Below, in pieces: positions 6,576 to 8,917 of a stretch of 8,917 nucleotides of DNA (its first letter is position 1; each line of letters opens with the position of its first letter). The notes under the pieces were generated by a model, which was not told the DNA's origin, ran no database searches, and saw nothing but the letters and a program-made list of their open reading frames with translations. The DNA is taken from the NCBI GenBank assembly GCA_900547135.1, contig URFJ01000080.1, forward strand, positions 1-8,917. Reading direction: 5' to 3'. Origin of the DNA: an uncultured Eubacteriales bacterium. GTDB lineage: Bacteria; Bacillota; Clostridia; Christensenellales; CAG-138. Position numbers and translations under genes: made by a program.

Positions 6576-7703
6576 TCAGCCGTAATAGTATGCCATCAAT
6601 AGGGCGACCATTTCGTTATAGCTTCTGGAATCGCCCTGTTGATTGAATTTCAAATAGCTGTCATTAACCTGGCCCATCGTGTCTTCAAGCGGGCCCTCAA
6701 ACGACAGCCAATATTTATTATAAGCGTTAATATCGCGCTGCAGCTGCTCGTTGAAAGAAGAATATAGCTCATAATATAAGTCGGGATCTTCACGATATAG
6801 TCTGTTGGCGCAGTTGATCAAAGCAAGCATTATGCCGGAATATTGCGTGGAGGCGTCCTGTGAATAGGTGCAGGCGAGATATGCTATAAAATTAGCTTCG
6901 TCCTCACGCGCGAAACCAAGCTGATGGGCCATTTCATGCGCAGCGCTTGACAGCAAAAGCAGAGCCGGCTGATCGGCATTTACATTGGCCTCCGAGGTAT
7001 AGGGCATAAACATGCCGGCAATACCAGCGCTTGAAAGCGCCTTTGAAAAATGTACACTTTTGACAACGGTAAGATTACCTTCAAATATAGGATGATCCTT
7101 GCTGAGCGCGGCATATGCCTCGGGAAGCAAATCAAAATTCGTATCCGGCCCATCTTTGAGCGCGAATACGCCTTCACTATCCTCATACAAGTTTTTTCTA
7201 ATTTCAGCCGCATCATTTGACAGCACCTCGCACATAAATGAGAGCTGTTCAACAGAATTGTCCGCTTGGCTAAGGTTCATCAATTCACCAAGTCGCGGTC
7301 TGAAGTGATTGATACCCCATGTTAAGTAGAAAGCATTAAGCAGCACTCCTCCAAGAATCAACAGCCCGAAAATAGTCCTGAAAAAGCGGACTACTCGTAT
7401 TTTCCTGAACAGAAGCTGAAGAAGCCTTATTATAACTGTCACGGCTATGTATAAAACAGCAATTATTACAAGCAGTTCTGCAAGCGAAAAGGAAAACAAG
7501 GAAGATACCGCCGAAAGAGCGGCGCGTATCGCAGGATATATTGTCTGGGAATATACCCTTTCGACCCCATACGGATTTTGGGACGCTATTGCGGGTATAG
7601 CAAGCCCAAGCGGAACGATTAGCAGCCACGGAAGGCGAGTTGCCAACAGCGTCGACCACCGATCCCGATTTCGCTTCTTTTCTCCTTTGCGGCTTCTTGC
7701 CAT
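6576..7703 (-). CDS. DUF3810-family membrane protein with HEMAH metallopeptidase-like motif
   Basis: The 375-residue protein fits the DUF3810 family. A very basic N-terminus (ARSRKGEKKRNRDR) is followed by three predicted membrane segments at about 24-40, 73-98 and 109-130, then a large soluble domain that, by the positive-inside rule, should face outward. That domain has HEMAHQLGF (256-264) followed by EDEANF (267-272). This H-E-x-x-H plus downstream acidic residues is the pattern of gluzincin-type zinc peptidases, so H256, H260 and E269 are likely zinc ligands and E257 the catalytic base; activity is not proven for the family. The start chosen is the ATG preceded by GAGGTG with a 6-base gap. 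An upstream in-frame TTG at 7733 would add ten residues but has no ribosome site and lies at the probable transcription start. The gene converges on the VanW gene with 16 bases between stops. Confidence 0.85.
   Translation of the reverse strand: MARSRKGEKKRNRDRWSTLLATRLPWLLIVPLGLAIPAIASQNPYGVERVYSQTIYPAIRAALSAVSSLFSFSLAELLVIIAVLYIAVTVIIRLLQLLFRKIRVVRFFRTIFGLLILGGVLLNAFYLTWGINHFRPRLGELMNLSQADNSVEQLSFMCEVLSNDAAEIRKNLYEDSEGVFALKDGPDTNFDLLPEAYAALSKDHPIFEGNLTVVKSVHFSKALSSAGIAGMFMPYTSEANVNADQPALLLLSSAAHEMAHQLGFAREDEANFIAYLACTYSQDASTQYSGIMLALINCANRLYREDPDLYYELYSSFNEQLQRDINAYNKYWLSFEGPLEDTMGQVNDSYLKFNQQGDSRSYNEMVALLMAYYYG
6595..6643. terminator. Long dyad at the convergent 3' ends of the VanW and DUF3810 genes
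   Basis: ATCAATAGGGCGA (6595-6607) pairs with TCGCCCTGTTGAT (6631-6643): 12 Watson-Crick pairs plus one G-U in RNA from the plus strand. CCA (6608-6610) can add three pairs with TGG (6626-6628) across an AA bulge. It begins 36 bases after the VanW stop and lies inside the last codons of the minus-strand gene. In minus-strand RNA the G-U becomes an A-C mismatch, so the fold favours the VanW transcript. There is no T-run on either side, so it is a stem that may stop, insulate or protect the mRNA rather than a textbook terminator. Confidence 0.45.
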
Positions 7704-7709
7704 CCAGTG

Positions 7710-7715
7710 CACCTC
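7710..7715 (-). promoter_or_regulatory. Ribosome binding site deciding the DUF3810-protein start
   Basis: GAGGTG on the minus strand lies 6 bases before the ATG at 7703. The alternative TTG start at 7733 has no such sequence ahead of it. Confidence 0.7.
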
Positions 7716-7741
7716 AGAGTTAAGCTTTTGCAATAATCGCC

Positions 7742-7750
7742 ATTATAGCA
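7742..7750 (-). promoter_or_regulatory. Extended -10 promoter of the DUF3810 gene
   Basis: On the minus strand TGC-TATAAT is a perfect extended -10 element (TGnTATAAT). The hexamer 17 bases upstream, TTTTAT, is a poor -35, but extended -10 promoters often tolerate this, and the upstream stretch is T/A-rich. Transcription would start near 7735, giving a leader of about 30 bases. The element lies between the two minus-strand genes, so the DUF3810 gene need not depend on its upstream neighbour. I see no clear terminator for that neighbour in 7734-7792. Confidence 0.6.
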
Positions 7751-7792
7751 CAGATATTTAAAAAATAAAAATATACTGCATAAATAGGCCTG

Positions 7793-8269
7793 TTACTCTG
7801 CTTCACGCCATATATCCATTAGCTGTCCTACCCATCCCTGGTCTGGAGCCTCTACAAGCGTGAACGGCTCATTACCGCTTGGATCCTTAGGGAATATAAG
7901 CAGCGTGGGATCTCTCACTTCGCCTGGCAATACGCGAAAGTGGAACAGCGCATAATCGATATAATCCTCATGGTATATAAGAATAGTCGCGTCCCCCCAG
8001 GTCTGTTTTGGATTGCCTATCGCGGAATTATTAATTACCTCTATGCTTAGTACATCCGTCCTTCCATCGTCTTGGGTATACACTATGATGCCGCTCTCGG
8101 GAATTACGACCCTAGCCCCCTCAATGGGCTTGCCGGTCCATCCGTCCTCAACCCGGATGCAGACTTGGCCAAAATCCTTAACCATGCTTCCAACTATGGC
8201 TTTTCCAATAAATAAAAGCGCTACAAGTACAGCCAAACCACAGATCGATACTACAATATATTTTTTCAT
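7793..8269 (-). CDS. Small membrane-anchored protein with carboxypeptidase-regulatory-like beta domain
   Basis: The 158-residue product is not one I can name. MKKYIVVSICGLAVLVALLFIG and the following residues to about 27 form a single hydrophobic anchor or uncleaved signal; there is no properly placed lipobox. Residues 35-125 look like an extracellular all-beta domain of the carboxypeptidase-regulatory/transthyretin-like type: IRVEDGWTGKPIEGARVVIP (38-57) matches its usual 'V.D..TGKPI.GA.V' opening, and YTQDDGRTDV (64-73) matches the 'T..dGr' loop. The C-terminus, GWVGQLMDIWREAE, is a short likely amphipathic helix. The start is supported by AGGAG (8278-8282, minus strand) with an 8-base gap. 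It is divergent from pgi and may be co-oriented with the DUF3810 gene, 89 bases downstream. A surface-adhesion or ligand-binding role is possible; no enzymatic residues are seen. Confidence 0.75.
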   Translation of the reverse strand: MKKYIVVSICGLAVLVALLFIGKAIVGSMVKDFGQVCIRVEDGWTGKPIEGARVVIPESGIIVYTQDDGRTDVLSIEVINNSAIGNPKQTWGDATILIYHEDYIDYALFHFRVLPGEVRDPTLLIFPKDPSGNEPFTLVEAPDQGWVGQLMDIWREAE

Positions 8270-8320
8270 AGACTTTACTCCTTTTTGCTTAAATCTATGC
8301 GCAACTAATTTACCGTTATG

Positions 8321-8329
8321 TGGTATACT
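8321..8329 (+). promoter_or_regulatory. Extended -10 promoter of pgi
   Basis: TGG-TATACT (8321-8329) fits the extended -10 pattern TGnTATAAT with one mismatch. No good -35 is present at 17 bases upstream. Start of transcription near 8336 would leave a leader of about 20 bases that contains GGAGG (8344-8348), 8 bases before the ATG. It lies in the 87-base gap shared with the divergent minus-strand gene. Confidence 0.55.
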
Positions 8330-8356
8330 TAATTAAAAGAGTCGGAGGATGCACGA

Positions 8357-8917
8357 ATGAGGTTTGATGATGCCCAATGGAGGGATAGAATGAAGCTTCG
8401 CATTGATTTTAACAACATGATGAAGGAGTGCATTGGGGAACGGGGGATAGGCATGTCCGAGCTTGAAGGCATAATTCCTCAGTGTGAAACAGCGGCAGAG
8501 CTGATGGAACAAAAGAGGGACTCTATGCAATGGCGCGGCCTTCCATACGATCAGGAGGATATACTCAAAGATGTAAAGGCGGCGGCGGAATCAATACGCT
8601 GTAGATTTGACAACTTCGTTGTATTGGGCATTGGCGGAAGCGCCCTAGGCCCCATTGCCGTACACCACTCATTATGCCATCTGCGCTATAACGAGCTAGA
8701 AAAGGATAAGCGAAATGGTCCTAGATTTTATGTGGAGGATAACATTGATCCTGAACGAATGGCAGCGCTTTTGGATGTTATAGACGTTGAGGGCACCGCA
8801 TTCAACGTAATAACAAAATCGGGGAGCACGTCTGAGACAATGGCGCAGCTTTTGATTATAACCAAAATATTAAGGGACAAGCTTGGCGGCGCAATCGGGG
8901 ACCGCATTATAGCAACA
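8357..8917 (+). CDS. pgi: Glucose-6-phosphate isomerase, N-terminal part (3' end outside window)
   Basis: The enzyme interconverts glucose-6-phosphate and fructose-6-phosphate in the cytoplasm, at the head of glycolysis and in gluconeogenesis. The frame from the ATG at 8357 stays open to the window end: 187 residues are visible, out of roughly 450-550 expected. Recognisable sugar-isomerase (SIS-fold) features are FVVLGIGGSALGP (87-99), FYVEDNIDPERMAALL (124-139) and the phosphate-binding NVITKSGSTSETMAQ (150-164), the PGI signature region. The catalytic glutamate, histidine and lysine positions of the second half lie beyond the edge, so intactness cannot be judged. The start is well supported by GGAGG 8 bases upstream. 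The N-terminus is short, like the compact bacterial and archaeal-type PGI of Firmicutes rather than the long E. coli type, but that is an impression from the visible half only. Confidence 0.93.
   Translation, partial: MRFDDAQWRDRMKLRIDFNNMMKECIGERGIGMSELEGIIPQCETAAELMEQKRDSMQWRGLPYDQEDILKDVKAAAESIRCRFDNFVVLGIGGSALGPIAVHHSLCHLRYNELEKDKRNGPRFYVEDNIDPERMAALLDVIDVEGTAFNVITKSGSTSETMAQLLIITKILRDKLGGAIGDRIIAT

Noticed and set aside
8307..8336. Minus-strand promoter for the small anchored protein (TTAATT at 8331-8336, TAAATT at 8307-8312, 18-base spacer)
   Set aside because: Only 3 of 6 and 4 of 6 matches to consensus, in AT-rich DNA; too weak to call.

Overview
The window looks like an ordinary chromosomal segment of an anaerobic, mid-GC Firmicute of the Clostridia type. 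The evidence is the uvrB-uvrA gene order, a rubredoxin-first (reverse) rubrerythrin, a VanW-family lipoprotein, a DUF3810 membrane protein, strong GGAGG-type ribosome binding sites, and heavy use of the isoleucine codon ATA. I see no plasmid, phage, transposon, CRISPR, tRNA or rRNA signature. I cannot name a genus from the sequence alone.

Layout from left to right: the 3' end of uvrB (cut by the window edge) is followed 12 bases later by a complete uvrA, so the two probably form an operon for nucleotide excision repair. After a 45-base gap comes a nitroreductase-family flavoprotein. A 211-base gap with several small inverted repeats and a near-consensus promoter precedes the reverse rubrerythrin, which ends at a hairpin that looks like a terminator. 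A second inverted repeat lies in the next gap, ahead of a VanW-domain lipoprotein. Two minus-strand genes then converge on it: a DUF3810 membrane protein with an HEMAH zinc-peptidase-like motif, and upstream of that a small membrane-anchored protein with a carboxypeptidase-regulatory-like beta domain. Divergent from this last gene is the 5' part of a glucose-6-phosphate isomerase gene (pgi), cut by the right edge.

Functionally the left half reads as damage defence: DNA repair (UvrB, UvrA), a flavin reductase-type protein and a peroxide-reducing diiron protein. The right-centre half reads as cell envelope: a lipoprotein with a VanW domain, a membrane protein with a putative metallopeptidase motif, and a small anchored beta-domain protein. 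The right edge begins central carbon metabolism. These groupings are inferences from gene content; only uvrB-uvrA has the spacing of a clear operon.

I did not find a convincing undescribed system. The signals most worth a second look are non-coding: a similar GGCTATAA...CC dyad ahead of both the nitroreductase and (more distantly) the rubrerythrin, small dyads sitting on the -35 and -10 of the rubrerythrin promoter, and a 13-bp stem at the convergent 3' ends of the VanW and DUF3810 genes.
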